Part shown: piece after piece, positions 1 through 7,928 of the stretch
Position numbering within the stretch: position 1 is the first letter of the stretch
How the letters are laid out: the number at the start of each line of letters is the position of its first letter
Assembly (NCBI GenBank): GCA_029817715.1
Contig: JARUPY010000296.1
Location: forward strand, 38,593 to 102,592
Direction of reading: 5' to 3'
DNA: 64,000 bases
DNA from: Melastoma dodecandrum
Lineage: Eukaryota; Streptophyta; Magnoliopsida; Myrtales; Melastomataceae
Made by a program: the position numbers and the translations under genes
The notes under the pieces: model-generated
Told to the model about the DNA's origin: nothing
Database searches by the model: none
Seen by the model: the letters and a program-made list of their open reading frames with translations, nothing else

Positions 1-196
1 GATGTCCTCGACCCGGGCGGCGTAGACGATCTCCGTGAACGTCGCGGGCATGTGTGCCCGGGCCGCCTGCAGGGCGGCCTCCGCGTCGGGGGCGCGCACC
101 AGCAGGACGTGCGTGCTGTGGCGCGCGTCCCGGCGCGTGAACAGCTGGAGGATGAAAGGTGACCGCGAACTGACGGGCCGGGGGTGAGCCGCTCAC
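1..196 (-). CDS. hypothetical protein, cut by the window edge
   Basis: The 3' part lies outside the window. The start is probably the GTG at 196-194, which overlaps the TGA of the upstream gene (GTGA overlap, so likely coupled translation). The frame breaks near 156: one extra T in a TTT run separates the N-terminal RQFAVTF from the downstream ILQLFTRRDARHSTHVLLV. The visible part is compatible with a small alpha/beta protein. Not recognised. Confidence 0.5.
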   Translation of the reverse strand, partial: MSGSPPARQFAVTFHPPAVHAPGRAPQHARPAGARPRRGGRPAGGPGTHARDVHGDRLRRPGRGH

Positions 197-637
197 GACA
201 GATTCTCGACGTAGAGCTTGCGCAGGCCACGCGACTGCGCCTGGCGGATGCCCTCCGAGACGAAGAACCGGTGCTTCTCTTCCGAGTAGCAGTGGATGCC
301 TTCGGCCTCGCAGTAGGCGCGGAATCGGTCGCAATTCGCGTCCGAGAAGCCTTCGTCCTCGACCCAGCCGCTGGCCGTGATCACCGCGGTGCTGTTGAGC
401 ACCTCGACCTCGATCAGGCCGCCGGCGTCGATGAACGCCTGCGCGGCCGCGCGGGTATCGTACATCGGATACCCGGTGCGGGTGCCGTAGGTGAGCGTGT
501 GGAGCTCGCCGTCGGCCTTGCGGATGACGAATTCGTCCCGGGCGGTCTCGTAGTTTGTACATCGTCTCGACGGTGGCGAGGAACTCGGGCAGGGCCGGAC
601 GGACGACGGCGGTCTCGGTCGTGGGGACTGGCGTCAT
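193..637 (-). CDS. hypothetical protein, about 147 aa, one frame break
   Basis: The start ATG at 637 follows a Shine-Dalgarno (GGAGACGACG) and the 649-677 leader hairpin. The frame breaks near 553-560, where one extra A in AAA separates LPEFLATVETMY from NYETARDEFVIRKADGELH. The rest is continuous to TGA 193 and ends GLRKLYVENLS. Acidic N-terminal half, Cys/Tyr-containing middle (RFRAYCEAEGIHCYSEEKH). First gene of a pair with the gene at the window edge. Function unknown. Confidence 0.65.
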
Positions 638-648
638 CGTCGTCTCCT

Positions 649-677
649 GGGATTTGTCGCAGACCTGCGATCAAACC
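649..677 (-). promoter_or_regulatory. leader hairpin of 193-637
   Basis: Plus-strand reading TCGCA-GACC-TGCGA; ends 11 nt before the ATG. Confidence 0.8.
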
Positions 678-696
678 GATTTTGACCCCTGCTCAT

Positions 697-724
697 GAAA
701 AAGGGCGGCCCTTGGGGCCGCCCG
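697..724 (-). terminator. terminator after 757-1167
   Basis: GGGCGGCC/GGCCGCCC stem followed on the minus strand by a U5 tract. Confidence 0.8.
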
Positions 725-756
725 CCGATCTCGGCTTTGGCTTCGGGACGCCCCGG

Positions 757-1167
757 CTAGACGGTGTCGAAAGCGGCGCGGCGCGCCTGGTCGTGTTCGG
801 TCAGGAACAGAGCGATCGTGTCCGCCTCGGTCTCATCCTGACCGCGCCACACCACCTCGGGTTTTCCGGACTGATCCTGATCGGGCCACACGAGCACGGT
901 CCAGACATCGCCGGCGACGTCGAACTGTGCGATCGGCTTCGGACGGGCGATCGCCAGGGCCGCCTGCCGGGCGGGCCAGTGCGCGAGTAGGAATTTTGCG
1001 ATCGTCTCGGCGGTCGTCGGATCGTCGCCCCGCCACACGACCCGCTCCGATCCCGCCTCGGGAGTGTCGGGCCGGACCAGGACCTCCCAGAGCCCGGTGG
1101 AGCGGCGCTGGATCGCCTCCGCGGGCGCGGATGTGAGCGCGGGCGGGTTGAGTGCGGTGTCGGTCAT
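757..1167 (-). CDS. hypothetical protein with two internal repeats, 136 aa
   Basis: Intact. Two copies of a roughly 45-residue unit: residues about 25-70 (GLWEVLVRPD...VVWRGDDPTTAETIAKFLL) and about 88-132 (DVWTVLVWPD...VVWRGQDETEADTIALFLT). Each unit looks like a beta hairpin followed by a helix. The start overlaps the TGA of the upstream gene (ATGA), so it is the last gene of a three-gene unit starting at 2151. Function unknown. Confidence 0.8.
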   Translation of the reverse strand: MTDTALNPPALTSAPAEAIQRRSTGLWEVLVRPDTPEAGSERVVWRGDDPTTAETIAKFLLAHWPARQAALAIARPKPIAQFDVAGDVWTVLVWPDQDQSGKPEVVWRGQDETEADTIALFLTEHDQARRAAFDTV

Positions 1168-1461
1168 CGCCCCTGAACTCCGTCCGTGAGGATGCCGGCG
1201 ACCTGCCGGCCCCGCTCGGCTTGGCTCGCCCGCTCGGCCTGGCGCTTTCTCGTGCCAGAGCCGGGCCATCTCGGCGCGGATCCGGCGCATCTCCCGGGCG
1301 GCCAAACGCCGAGGGAGGGCGTCGGAGAGCCAGTCGTACTGACCGGGCCCGGTCTTCATCACCACGGCCCAGAGGAGCGCGGTCTTGCGCTCGCAGCGGC
1401 GGCCCTGCGCGTCGCAGGGCACGAGGTGGGGCTCGTAGTTCGGCGTGGTGTCGCGCGCCAT
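1164..1461 (-). CDS. hypothetical protein, about 98 aa, one frame break
   Basis: ATG 1461. The N-terminal half is MARDTTPNYEPHLVPC..., with three Cys, then a basic helical stretch (LPRRLAAREMRRIRAEMARL). One extra A in AAA at about 1249 breaks the frame; without it the protein ends QAERGRQVAGILTDGVQGR at a TGA overlapping the next ATG. Middle gene of a coupled trio. Not recognised. Confidence 0.6.
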
Positions 1462-1514
1462 GGCGGGCTCCGTGATCTGCGCTCGCGCGCGGGGTGATGG
1501 CAGGAGGGGTGGCC

Positions 1515-2151
1515 TCAGGCGGCCTTTTTCCGCCGCCCGGTGCGCCCGCTCGCGAGGTAGCGGGTCGGCCACCGCGATCGCGCAGGCGACGAACGCCTCG
1601 AGATCGGCGAGCACCTCAGGCATCGGTGCGTCCGCCTTGTCGCCGCCGAGCCAGAGCTCGACGAGGAGATCTGAGGTCGTGGCGCGCTCGAAGGTCAGCT
1701 CGACGCTGGTGGCCGAGACCGTGAGGTGGAACGCGTTGCTGCTGGAACTCGCGGTCCCGTGCCGGGCGTAGACCTTCTTGCCGGAGGCCAGGCAGAGGTA
1801 CGGCTTGAACCCGGCCGCCGAGATCTGGGTCTCGACGTCCGTGGTCACCGGATGGGCGGCGATCGCGCCGAGCACGGCCTCGCCGTCCTCGGTGGTGGGA
1901 AACCACCCGAGCCGGACCCCGGCGAACGGCAGGGTGTAGCCGAGCCGCGTGCGCTCGGGGCTGTTTGGGGCCGCATTCCAATAGGCGCTGTCGACGTCGC
2001 GCCCGGTCATCCCGTCGGGGTGCCGAAGGGCGTAGCGGAGTTCGCTCACCCCATCGCGGCGGGTCGGTGTGAGCATCAGCCGGCCGCCGGCGCAGTGGGC
2101 GATGGCGATGTCGCTTCCCAAGTCGATCCGGGAGAAACGCAGTTCGCTCAT
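1515..2151 (-). CDS. hypothetical protein, about 211 aa, 3' frame break
   Basis: ATG 2151 follows the variant leader hairpin at 2163-2190 and GGAGACGATC. Mixed alpha/beta sequence with a Ser-rich strand segment (ARHGTASSSSNAFHLTVSATSVELTFERA) and a helical C-terminus. One extra A in the A5 run near 1531 makes the frame read into the next gene; without it the protein ends AAEKAA. Heads the 2151-757 unit. Function unknown. Confidence 0.65.
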
Positions 2152-2390
2152 GATCGTCTCCTGGGGTTTGGCGCGGCTGCGCCCTCACCCGGGGGTGAGG
2201 ATTCGGTCTCGATCCGGATGCGTCGGCGGCCGCCGACCCGGGCGCGGCTGGGGTCGAGGGCGTTGAAGAATCCGTTGCGGTCCCGCACCTGGGCGGGCGT
2301 CGCCCGGCCGGCGGCGATCTCGGCGAGGTCGCGCTCGCGCGCCCGCTGCTTCTCCAGTCGGCGCGCCGCGCCGTTGAACGTGTCCGTCAC
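2148..2390 (-). CDS. small basic hypothetical protein
   Basis: GTG 2390 preceded by GGAGGG, overlapping the TGA of the upstream secreted protein (GTGA). Helical and basic: FNGAARRLEKQRARERDLAEIA. The open frame runs through the leader of the next gene to TGA 2148 (overlapping its ATG), so the true end may be earlier (an alternative frame stops at 2185). Confidence 0.5.
   Translation of the reverse strand: MTDTFNGAARRLEKQRARERDLAEIAAGRATPAQVRDRNGFFNALDPSRARVGGRRRIRIETESSPPGEGAAAPNPRRRS
2163..2190 (-). promoter_or_regulatory. variant leader hairpin of 1515-2151
   Basis: GGCGC-GGCT-GCGCC. The usual outer T:A pair is replaced by G:C, a compensatory change. A second stem CCTCACC/GGTGAGG follows. 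Confidence 0.7.
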
Positions 2391-2953
2391 GCTGCCCTCC
2401 GCGCCGGTGTGTGACCAGGTCGTCGCCTCTGTCGTACCCGTGGCGCACTCAGTCGTCCGCGGCGCGCGATGCGGGTGCTGGCGGGCAGCACCTCGAACCG
2501 CCGTCCGGTCCAGGCGAGCGTCTGCTCGCACGGCAGGTAGCCGGTCCGGTTGCACGCCGAGCCGTGGAGGCTGGCGTAGAGCCGGGGCGTGCCGGCGACC
2601 GTCCGGAACCGGATCTCGCGCACGGTCTCGTCGTAGACTGCCCGGAACTCCCCGCCCACAGAGGCGAACACCTGCAGCGTGCAGCCGCCGGTACCGCAGA
2701 AGAAGTTCGGGTCCTCGCCGCAGCTGAGGAAGCTGTAGTCGAGGATGACGTCGGCGATGCCATCGCCGTTCACGTCGGTGCGCCGGACGAACCCGGGCTG
2801 CGCCTCGATCTCCGCCGGGCAGGCGGCGCGCGCCTGGTCGAGCGCGGCCGCGGCCGCCGGCGGCAGCCGGTCGGGGAGCGGCTGGGCGTTCGTGGGGCCG
2901 GTAAGCGCGAGGAGCGCGCCGAGGGTGAGCAGGGCGACGGAGCGGGTGCGCAT
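2387..2953 (-). CDS. secreted protein with Asp-rich loop, 188 aa
   Basis: Sec signal peptide at residues 1-23 (MRTRSVALLTLGALLALTGP, cut near TNA-QP). The mature part has DVNGDGIADVILDY, an EF-hand/FG-GAP-like Ca-binding loop, then a Cys-rich region (SCGEDPNFFCGTGGCTLQ) fit for periplasmic disulfides. The extreme C-terminus is basic and may be a frame-break artefact (another frame stops at 2449). Variant leader at 2968. Confidence 0.7.
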   Translation of the reverse strand: MRTRSVALLTLGALLALTGPTNAQPLPDRLPPAAAAALDQARAACPAEIEAQPGFVRRTDVNGDGIADVILDYSFLSCGEDPNFFCGTGGCTLQVFASVGGEFRAVYDETVREIRFRTVAGTPRLYASLHGSACNRTGYLPCEQTLAWTGRRFEVLPASTRIARRGRLSAPRVRQRRRPGHTPARRAA

Positions 2954-2967
2954 GATGCGATCCTCTT

Positions 2968-2996
2968 GGGGTTTGGCGCGGCTGCGCCCTCAACCC
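2968..2996 (-). promoter_or_regulatory. variant leader hairpin of 2387-2953
   Basis: GGCGC-GGCT-GCGCC, same core as at 2163; the flanking second stem differs. Confidence 0.7.
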
Positions 2997-3045
2997 TCAT
3001 CGAGGGGTCGTCTCTGAGTGGTCTGCGCCGGCGTGCCGGTGTCCG

Positions 3046-3441
3046 TCAGCCCGTGAGATCGGCGCTCATTCCGGCGCGTCCTGAAACGCGGAAGCTGCCG
3101 TCGGAGGCCACGTGGTAGACCGGCAGGTTCCCGAGGAGGGTGCGGTCCCACTGGGCGTGGTGACCGTCGCGGTAGGGCGGCCCGCCGGGCTCGTGGCTGC
3201 CGCCGCAGACGGTCTTGCCCAGGGGAATGATCAGGACGTCGCCGTTCGGATCACCCTTGCGGCCCCGGCGAATGTCGCCCTCGCGCAGCGGCAGGACGAG
3301 TTCGTAGTGGCACGCCCAGTACCGGTAGCGCGGATGGACCTCCGTGATGACCGGAAGATGGGGGTGGTCGTCCTGCTCTTCCTGCGTGGCGGGGGCCCAG
3401 CGCAGTTGCAGGCGTGGGGCAGGGGGCTTGGCGTCGGACAT
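3046..3441 (-). CDS. hypothetical protein, 131 aa
   Basis: Intact, ATG 3441 after AGGAGG. Soluble, Pro/His/Tyr/Gly-rich (HPRYRYWACHYELVLPLREG, GGSHEPGGPPYRDGHH). No leader hairpin; it directly follows the small ORF 3462-3617. Unrecognised. Confidence 0.7.
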   Translation of the reverse strand: MSDAKPPAPRLQLRWAPATQEEQDDHPHLPVITEVHPRYRYWACHYELVLPLREGDIRRGRKGDPNGDVLIIPLGKTVCGGSHEPGGPPYRDGHHAQWDRTLLGNLPVYHVASDGSFRVSGRAGMSADLTG

Positions 3442-3461
3442 CCGGGATCCTCCTCGCGCGC

Positions 3462-3617
3462 TCAGCCCAGGGTCCGGCCCCCGCCCTTGGGGCCGGGGCT
3501 GCTCCGGTCGCTCGTCTGCCGGGGTGTCGATTCCCCGCTGAATCCCGTGCCTGGCGCGCGCTCGGAGGTGGGGTCCGGGACGGGCGACGGGGGCGGGGCG
3601 ATGATGGGTAGCTTCAT
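3462..3617 (-). CDS. small Pro/Ser-rich ORF, 51 aa
   Basis: MKLPIIAPPPSPVPDP... ends SSPGPKGGGRTLG. Low-complexity and probably disordered. A distant GAGGAT could serve as ribosome binding site. May be only a spacer ORF. Confidence 0.4.
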   Translation of the reverse strand: MKLPIIAPPPSPVPDPTSERAPGTGFSGESTPRQTSDRSSPGPKGGGRTLG

Positions 3618-3666
3618 CGGTGGAGATCCTCGGGTTTGTGGAGCCTGCCGCGGGCCGGGATCGGCC

Positions 3667-3870
3667 TCAGACGGCGCGATGGGCCTCGTGGCGGTGCCAG
3701 GCGGGCGAGCCGCTCGGGAGCACGTCGTAGGTCTGGGGCATGAAGCCGAGATAGGCCTCGAGCTCGTGCCGGAAGCACCAGGTCCGCTCCTGGTCGGACC
3801 AGACGATCAGGTCGTCGGGCTCCGCGCACAGCGGCTGGACGGCGAGGCGCGGATCGTTGGCGTGGGGCAT
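3667..3870 (-). CDS. hypothetical protein, 67 aa
   Basis: Intact, acidic, aromatic-rich (DDLIVWSDQERTWCFRHELEAYLG). ATG 3870 follows GGAGACGACG and a variant leader. Unrecognised. Confidence 0.75.
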   Translation of the reverse strand: MPHANDPRLAVQPLCAEPDDLIVWSDQERTWCFRHELEAYLGFMPQTYDVLPSGSPAWHRHEAHRAV

Positions 3871-3881
3871 CGTCGTCTCCT

Positions 3882-3904
3882 GGGATTTGGCGCGTATGCG
3901 CTTG
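3882..3904 (-). promoter_or_regulatory. variant leader hairpin of 3667-3870
   Basis: GCGC-GTAT-GCGC core with the outer T:A replaced by G.T. Confidence 0.55.
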
Positions 3905-3980
3905 CAGTCGATCCGGCGCGAGATCCGGTTGTGATCGGGGGTCGGGGCGACCACCGGGCCGCCCTGACCCATGCCTTGGC

Positions 3981-4550
3981 CTAGCCGAGCAGCACCGGCG
4001 TCACCGTGAGCGTTCCGGTCGCCGGATCGAAGGCGAATTCGGTCGCGTCCCACCAGCTGCGGCTGCGGTAATGCTCGAAGGCGAACAGCTTGGCGGGATC
4101 GGCCTCGCCGCCGGCGGCGATGAAGGCGGCCCGCAGGCTTTCCGGGCTCTGCGGGGTCGCCGCGATCAGGCCGAGCGGCTTTAAGGAGCGCCAGGATCGC
4201 GGCGACCTCCTGGTCGCTGCCGTCCATCTCGTGGACGATGTAGGCGGCTCCGTGCTGGCAGACCTCGGCGAGGGTGTCGAGCGTCCAGGCCGCGTCGACC
4301 GCGAGCTTGGGGAGCGCCGCGGCGTTGCCGATGGTCAGGCCGCCGTGCTCCTGGCGCGGCGCGATCTGCAGGTGCGTGATCTCGGCCGGCAGCGGCTCCT
4401 GGCCGGTGAACCGGTGTCCGTAGAACGCGCGCCCGTCGCCGCCCTCCCGGCGGACAGCGAGTTCCTTGGCCTCGCCCAGCGAGCCGTGGATGCCCCAGCC
4501 GATCTGGCAGGCCCATCAGGGCCTGGAGCGTCAGTGGGGTCGGGGGGCAT
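3981..4550 (-). CDS. hypothetical protein, paralogue of 47681-48164, broken
   Basis: About 189 aa when read across breaks near 4508-4540 and in AAA near 4183. Conserved with 47681-48164: FYGxxxTGxExLPAE, then DAAWTLDTLAEVCQHGAAYI against DATWTIDRLWEACRAAAAYA. C-terminus FDPATGTLTVTPVLLG. The N-terminus overlaps the 3' end of 4531-4898, so they form one unit. Function unknown. Confidence 0.6.
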
Positions 4551-4898
4551 CTCCGGGCGCGCCGGCCGCGGCGGGCGGGCCATGGCGAGGCCAGCCTCGT
4601 AGGCGAGGTCCTGGATCGACAGCATCCCCGGGTCGTCCCGGTTGTACCGGGCCCGGGCGGCGATCCGCGCACCGGTCCGGAACAGGTGCTCGACGGCGGC
4701 CGATCGCCGGGCCGCAGGCGAACACGATCGCCTGGCCGATCTCGGCGACGAGCACCGGACGATCGTTCGAATTCCGAGCGGTAGGCGTTCGCCAGCACGC
4801 CTTCGACCATCCGGTCGACCGGGCGCGGATCGGCGAGCATCTCACCGGATGTCATGGGCGATGTTGCCATCCAGGCTGCGGATCTCGAGAGCCGTCAT
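4531..4898 (-). CDS. hypothetical protein, paralogue of 24935-25315, broken
   Basis: ATG 4898 behind the 4911 leader. Segments in three frames align in order with the intact 24935-25315 protein: LADPRPVDRMVEGVLANAYR, then RPVLVAEIGQAIVFACGPAI, then MLSIQDLAYEAGLAMARP. At least three single-base breaks. Soluble alpha/beta protein of unknown role. Confidence 0.6.
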
Positions 4899-4910
4899 TG
4901 CTGTCCTCAT

Positions 4911-4939
4911 GGGGTTGTCGCGCATGCCGCGATCAACCC
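4911..4939 (-). promoter_or_regulatory. leader hairpin of 4531-4898
   Basis: TCGCG-CATGC-CGCGA, with a 5-nt loop. Confidence 0.7.
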
Positions 4940-4956
4940 TTTGGGTGGGGGCTCAT

Positions 4957-4985
4957 GAAAAAGGGCGGCCCGCTGGGCCGCCCGG
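4957..4985 (-). terminator. terminator after 5000-5404
   Basis: GGGCGGCCC-GCT-GGGCCGCCC stem with U5 on the minus strand. Confidence 0.8.
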
Positions 4986-4999
4986 TGATCTGGCCACGC

Positions 5000-5404
5000 T
5001 CACTCTCCAGGCGTCTGAGCGGTGTGGTGGAGCGATCTTCGATCAGTGCCTCGAGCACCGGCGGTATTCGACGGCTTGTGCCCCCGTCGTAGGCGAGGGT
5101 GAATGCGCCGTCCCACCGTCCGGACAGCCACGGTCGAGGTCGAGCCCTCGCCGAGATACTGGCACTGCCCGGTCATCATCGCGTTTGGGGTGCGACGGGC
5201 GCAGGGTGTCGAAGCGGCAGGCGACCTCGTCGCCGACGAGCGTGCGGCCGGTGATCCGGATCGCGCCGTCGGTCACGGTGCAGTCGGAGCCGACCGGGGT
5301 CCAGGTGCCGGCGAGCGAGATCGCCGGGGCCGGCATCGCGACCGCGCGCAGCATAGGCTCGCGCCGGCGAAGAGGGCGATGCCGAAGAGGGAGCCGGTGC
5401 GCAT
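5000..5404 (-). CDS. secreted hypothetical protein, broken
   Basis: Signal peptide MRTGSLFGIALFAGASLCCA. Later frames carry SLAGTWTPVGSDCTVTDG, MTGQCQYLGEGSTSTVA and WDGAFTLAYDGG, consistent with a small beta-rich periplasmic domain with one disulfide. At least three indels (near 5350, 5190 and 5125), so the exact end is uncertain. Confidence 0.55.
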
Positions 5405-5449
5405 GGTCGTGGACCTTCTGAAGGACCGCGTCTGCGGTCGATTATTTCC

Positions 5450-5477
5450 GGGGTTTGTCGCCGATCGGCGATCAACC
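5450..5477 (-). promoter_or_regulatory. leader hairpin of 5000-5404
   Basis: TCGCC-GATC-GGCGA; unusually far (45 nt) from the ATG. Confidence 0.7.
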
Positions 5478-5598
5478 CGTCTGCCCCAGGCCCCATGTCC
5501 GGCGGACGCCGTGCGGCGGCCGCGCGTGTGCCGAATCCCTGGACACGGACGTGTTATTGCGGCCAAGCTGTTCTTCGGCAACGCGGAGGTTTTCGGTC

Positions 5599-6266
5599 GT
5601 GCAGGGATGGTTTCGGGATGAGCGCGGCGCCGACCGCGATCGAGTACGCGCTGATCGGGGGTCTGATCGGCCTCGGGTTGATCGGGTCGTTGGTGGCCAC
5701 GAAAGGGTCGCTCAATGCGATCTTCGGCGTGGCCTCAAGCCAGATGGGCTCGTCCTCGGAGGTGGTTCGAGCACGGCCCTCCCGACCACGAGCAACCCGC
5801 AATCGGCGGTGTGGGCACGCAAGACGCTGGCGGCCCGCGCCGACGCAGACGGTCTCCGGCAACGTGGGTGCAAACGAACTGGGTGTTCACCGACGGCACG
5901 ACGGTGAGCCTGCGCACGGGGTCCGGCGGCGTCTGGGACAGTGCGCTGCTGGTCACGGATCCCGCGCAACCACGTCACGCGCGATTTCGAGACGGACCAG
6001 AACGGCAATCAGACGCTCTATGCGACAAGCTACTATGACTCGGCGATGAAGTACTACACCGAGACGCTGTTCGTCGAATACGTCTGCCAGCCCACTGACG
6101 GGCTCGCCGCCCACCATGACGACGATGGTCGATAAGGTCTATTCCGGGGCGAACAACCTCGTGGCGACGTACAACGTCGCGCCGTCGGCGGCGTTCGCGT
6201 CCGATGGTCAGGACGCGTATTACAACTTCAAGTATTTCACCGCGACTCGCGAGCGCGATGCGCTGA
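5599..6266 (+). CDS. Flp-type prepilin-like protein 1, broken
   Basis: GTG 5599 gives a short leader ending FRDERG, the prepilin peptidase site, then ATAIEYALIGGLIGLGLIGS, the Flp/TadA-class helix. An extra C near 5631 breaks the frame at the cleavage site. A long C-terminal domain follows in several frames (TNWVFTDGTTVSLRTG, QTLYATSYYDSAMKYYTETL, NNLVATYNVAPSAAFASDGQ). Typical Flp pilins are only 50-70 aa. At least four indels. Confidence 0.65.
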
Positions 6267-6270
6267 GTCG

Positions 6271-6295
6271 ATGGGGCTGCTGGGTGCAGCCCCAT
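6271..6295 (+). terminator. hairpin after prepilin-like gene 1
   Basis: GGGGCTGC-TGGGT-GCAGCCCC stem between convergent genes; no clear T-tract. Confidence 0.5.
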
Positions 6296-6316
6296 ACGGC
6301 TTCGGGTTCGGCCGAA

Positions 6317-6575
6317 TCAGTCTGTCGCCTCGTCGCGCAGCGCCAGGCAGGTGAGCAGCATCACCCCGTAGGCGTTGATGTGCGCCCGGATTGGCCGTAA
6401 TCCGGGTGAGGGAGTTCGGCCTTGAATCGCCTCGATCTCGGCGCGCGACGGTTGCGGGCTCGCGTCGGGGCGCATCCGTCCGACCATCGCTCGGGTGACC
6501 GAGACGTAGCCGTCCTGGGTGAGGGTCTCGCGTCCGTGAAGGAATCTGTAGACCACGTAGAAAGCTCAGGTTCAC
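6317..6575 (-). CDS. hypothetical protein, about 86 aa, one frame break
   Basis: GTG 6575 after GGGAGGAAG. Removing one T near 6562 joins MNLSF to YVVYRFLHGRETLTQDGYVS. The C-terminal half is helical (HINAYGVMLLTCLALRDEATD). Second gene of a unit with 6603-6895. Confidence 0.6.
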
Positions 6576-6602
6576 GGTTCTTCCTCCCTGTGTGGCTGGG
6601 GC

Positions 6603-6895
6603 TCAGGCCGCGGCGGCCTGCCCATCCCGGACCGGCGCGAACCCGTCGTAGAACAGGGTGTTGGCGATGGCCTCGGGCGGTCGCGAGGGCGAGATTGAGC
6701 CGCTGCGCCTGGAAGGCGTGCTGGATGCGCTCGGGGAGCGTCATCTCCGGCAGGCCCACGAGCGCGCCGGCGATCTCGGCAAACAGCGCGTCGTCGGCGA
6801 GTTCGTAGAGCTGCTCGTCGGCGGGGGTGCCGAGCACGAGGCAGGCGAGGACGCACTCCTTGTCGCGCAGGCTTGAGCGTGGCGGGCTTCGGCAT
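6603..6895 (-). CDS. hypothetical protein, about 97 aa, two frame breaks
   Basis: ATG 6895 behind the leader at 6912. The middle frame is clear: DEQLYELADDALFAEIAGAL, then PERIQHAFQAQRLNLALATA. With one G removed the C-terminus is NTLFYDGFAPVRDGQAAAA. All-helical, acidic. Unrecognised. Confidence 0.6.
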
Positions 6896-6911
6896 GGGTC
6901 TCGTCCTTCCT

Positions 6912-6941
6912 GGGGTTTTGTCGCCAACGGGCGATCAACCC
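6912..6941 (-). promoter_or_regulatory. leader hairpin of 6603-6895
   Basis: TCGCC-AACG-GGCGA; TTTT instead of TTT before the stem. Confidence 0.8.
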
Positions 6942-6962
6942 GGGTGATCTCTCGAGAGCGTC

Positions 6963-6980
6963 GGCCGCTCTGGGGCGGCC
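6963..6980 (-). terminator. hairpin after 6983-7200
   Basis: GGCCGC-TCTGGG-GCGGCC stem; no U-tract, so termination is uncertain. Confidence 0.4.
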
Positions 6981-6982
6981 GA

Positions 6983-7200
6983 TTACCGGCGCGAAGGCAT
7001 CTTCCAGATCCGCGCGCGCCGCTGCCGGACGCGGCGCAAGGCTGGCACGGCCTGAGCCCCAGCGATGGCGACGTCGAGAGCAGCACGCCCGCGTCGCCAG
7101 CTCGGTGGTGTCGACGTGCTCGCGGGTGCGCTCGGCCGCGTACAGGCTGTGAAAGGCGGCTCCGGCGCTGGGCGATGGCAGGATGAGTTTCGCGAGCCAT
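6983..7200 (-). CDS. small hypothetical protein, broken
   Basis: ATG 7200 (MARETHPAIAQRR) after GAGGA. The coherent middle frame AAFHSLYAAERTREHVDTTELATRA is joined through breaks to a basic tail QRRARIWKMPSRR ending at 6983. At least two indels. Lies downstream of 7245-7398 without its own leader. Confidence 0.45.
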
Positions 7201-7244
7201 GGACGGCGTCCTCGTGTGCAGCGGGATGGGGGGAGCGCGTCGGA

Positions 7245-7398
7245 TCAGTCGTCGCGGCTGAAGCGCTCACGGCGGCTGTACGAGCCCCCGGCCCTTCCGG
7301 GCGACGACTACCTTGGCGCGGGTGTCGACGGCGACGGCTGTGCCGGCGTTGCCGGCGCGCATCGACAGGGCGGCGGCGTGCTCGTTGCGCTGGGCCAT
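7245..7398 (-). CDS. small basic protein, paralogue of 37887-38045
   Basis: About 50 aa. MAQRNEHAAALSMRAGNAGT, with KVV in the middle and, after one frame break near 7290, GSYSRRERFSRDD. The intact copy at 37887 reads MARRNEHAAALSMRAGHAGA and ends DRRGRHGGRYDD. The two leaders also share the loop GGCT, so gene and leader were probably duplicated together. Confidence 0.65.
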
Positions 7399-7410
7399 CG
7401 TCGTTCTCCT

Positions 7411-7440
7411 GGGGTTTGTCGCCGGCTGGCGATCAATCCC
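7411..7440 (-). promoter_or_regulatory. leader hairpin of 7245-7398
   Basis: TCGCC-GGCT-GGCGA. Confidence 0.8.
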
Positions 7441-7535
7441 ATCTTAATTTCCTCCGTAACTCTTGGTCCGAGACCGTGATCATCGGTCGGTTCTGAGCCG
7501 CTGTGCTGCGGCGCAGATTTGTCTAGCTGGTCACG

Positions 7536-7567
7536 AGAAAAGGGCGGTGCCCGTGAGGGCCCGCCCT
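7536..7567 (-). terminator. terminator after 7593-7740
   Basis: GGGCGGTGCCC-GTGA-GGGCCCGCCC stem, then UUUUC on the minus strand. Confidence 0.85.
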
Positions 7568-7592
7568 GCTCTGTTGCCGGATCCGGCTCGGC

Positions 7593-7740
7593 TCACGCGC
7601 CCTGGCGCGCCCGGGGCGGCGAAGTAGCGGCCGCGCGCGAGGCGCGCCTGGTGCTTCTTCTCGGCGGCGGCCTCGGCCGCGAGGGTCTCGGCGCGGTTGG
7701 CGATCGAGCGGCGGATGGCGATCTTCTGCGAGAGCTTCAT
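7593..7740 (-). CDS. small basic protein of the IAIRR family
   Basis: About 48 aa. N-terminal module MKLSQKIAIRRSIANR, then the KHQAR module (AEAAAEKKHQARLARGRYF). One extra C in CCCC near 7614; without it the end is FAARARQGA, as in paralogues 21725 and 45050. Probably a nucleic-acid-binding or ribosome-associated peptide; only the charge pattern supports this. Confidence 0.7.
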
Positions 7741-7755
7741 GGTCTTCGTCCTTCA

Positions 7756-7783
7756 GGGGTTTGTCGCGAAGTCGCGATCAACC
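7756..7783 (-). promoter_or_regulatory. leader hairpin of 7593-7740
   Basis: TCGCG-AAGT-CGCGA, followed upstream by the second hairpin TCGATC-CTGA-GATCGA (7785-7800). Confidence 0.8.
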
Positions 7784-7867
7784 TTCGATCCTGAGATCGA
7801 TCCTTGAGGACGCCGCAGGGCGGCCGGACCTTGTGCGCCGGAAGGCGCGAGAAGCGTGGGCTGCGCA

Positions 7868-7899
7868 AGAGAAAGGGCGGTGCCCGTGAGGGCCCGCCC
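7868..7899 (-). terminator. terminator after 7929-8266
   Basis: GGGCGGTGCCC-GTGA-GGGCCCGCCC, almost identical to the 7536 copy. Confidence 0.8.
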
Positions 7900-7928
7900 G
7901 TCTCGGATCAGCGAAAGGTGTGTTCGGA

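Noticed and set aside
757..2151. A single 464-aa protein
   Set aside because: It is three genes fused by two homopolymer indels; corrected ends give ATGA overlaps and paralogue-like termini.
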